Positions 63,696-64,000 of a DNA stretch of 64,000 nucleotides are shown here, piece by piece (position 1 is the first letter of the stretch; every line of letters starts with the position of its first letter). The stretch comes from Acidobacteriaceae bacterium (GTDB taxonomy: Bacteria > Acidobacteriota > Terriglobia > Terriglobales > Acidobacteriaceae), in contig PKXQ01000081.1 in NCBI GenBank assembly GCA_003132405.1, forward strand, positions 7,192-71,191, given 5' to 3'. The position numbers were made by a program, and so were the translations under genes. The notes under the pieces were generated by a model. That model was not told the origin of the DNA. It saw nothing but the letters and a program-made list of their open reading frames with translations, and made no database searches.

Positions 63696-64000
63696 ATGAA
63701 AGATCGAAATACAACGTCGGAGCGCGGAGGCGAAAACCCTCCACGATCTATCGCCCTCCGCGATCCCGAATCGAATAATCGAGTGTCTTCTGCGGGCGGC
63801 GTCGTCATTACCCACGAAGATATCGATCGCGCCCACGACCGCGAACAAGTCTCAGCGACGCGCGCACGCCGCGGATTCCGTCCCCGCCTCCGGTTGTTCT
63901 GGCTGCTCATCGGCCCCGGCATTCTTGTCATGCTCGGTGAGAATGACGGCCCCAGCATGCTCTCGTATGCCGCGACAGGCGCCCGATTTGGCGTCGGTTT
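63696..64000 (+). CDS. NRAMP-family metal transporter, atypical, cut by window end
   Basis: The first 101 codons of a divalent-metal transporter. A polar N-terminal leader of about 75 residues precedes the first helix FWLLIGPGILVMLGENDGPSMLSY. Canonical NRAMP/MntH proteins have DPGN in this helix; here the aligned sequence is DGPS, keeping the Asp but changing the Asn that contacts metal. FGVG ends the window. The upstream DtxR/MntR-type gene suggests metal control. Substrate selectivity may differ from Mn/Fe. Confidence 0.7.
   Translation, partial: MKDRNTTSERGGENPPRSIALRDPESNNRVSSAGGVVITHEDIDRAHDREQVSATRARRGFRPRLRLFWLLIGPGILVMLGENDGPSMLSYAATGARFGVG

Overview
The window is GC-rich, gene-dense bacterial chromosome, almost all of it coding. 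The mix of genes, the many secreted proteins of unknown family, the signal-peptide VPS10/sortilin-like protein, the PilZ-TonB fusion and the style of intergenic repeats suggest an Acidobacteriota genome, probably class Terriglobia. That assignment is inference from gene content; no rRNA or tRNA gene was recognised.

Layout. 0.1-2 kb: yeast-type cytosine deaminase and a patatin-like hydrolase. 2.1-5.5 kb: glycerol use (glpK-glpD). 5.5-9.1 kb: late haem synthesis (hemE-hemH-hemY). 9.2-12.4 kb: a Met/His-rich secreted protein, an M20 peptidase and an EamA exporter. 12.5-14.8 kb: an accessory nuclease island (Eco29kI-like GIY-YIG enzyme overlapping an SRA-like/Mrr nuclease, facing an unusual Vsr) with no methyltransferase anywhere in the window. 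14.9-21.5 kb: secreted protein, REC/HD-GYP protein with a broken 3' end, glycosyltransferase, leuB, a leuA lacking its regulatory domain, and a LysR regulator. 21.6-26.8 kb: STAS protein between two 74-bp repeats, hspR with a duplicated 5' end, vapBC, an amino-acid permease, the remnant of an ABC-2 permease and a MarR-GNAT fusion with a clear double operator. 26.9-30.6 kb: dnaK-small gene-dnaJ with an HspR-like operator. 30.6-37.3 kb: small proteins, an orphan antitoxin, peroxiredoxin, ffh, a ParE-type toxin-antitoxin pair, flavin reductase and a deacetylase. 37.3-41.2 kb: polA and PilZ-TonB.

41.3-53.4 kb is an exopolysaccharide locus. On the minus strand it runs from a Wza-like export protein through Wzz/GumC, a CpsD-like protein without a P-loop, a polyprenyl-phosphate sugar transferase and an O-antigen ligase/polymerase to two GT4 genes, the last a tandem double GT4. 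A frameshifted LuxR-type regulator is divergent from it, followed by a small membrane protein and rfbD. 53.5-60.7 kb: large VPS10-like protein, pentapeptide-TIR effector candidate, cca and tsaD. 60.8-64 kb: purD-purE, a DtxR/MntR regulator with an apparently leaderless promoter, and the start of an atypical NRAMP transporter cut by the window edge.

The most unusual structure is not a gene. At least eight places carry short, degenerate tandem arrays with a 7-nt (once 8-nt) period. They lie exactly at gene boundaries: several end on the start codon of the next gene, and two contribute codons to the adjoining protein. Three genes also show apparent single-base frameshifts, which may be real decay or sequence errors.
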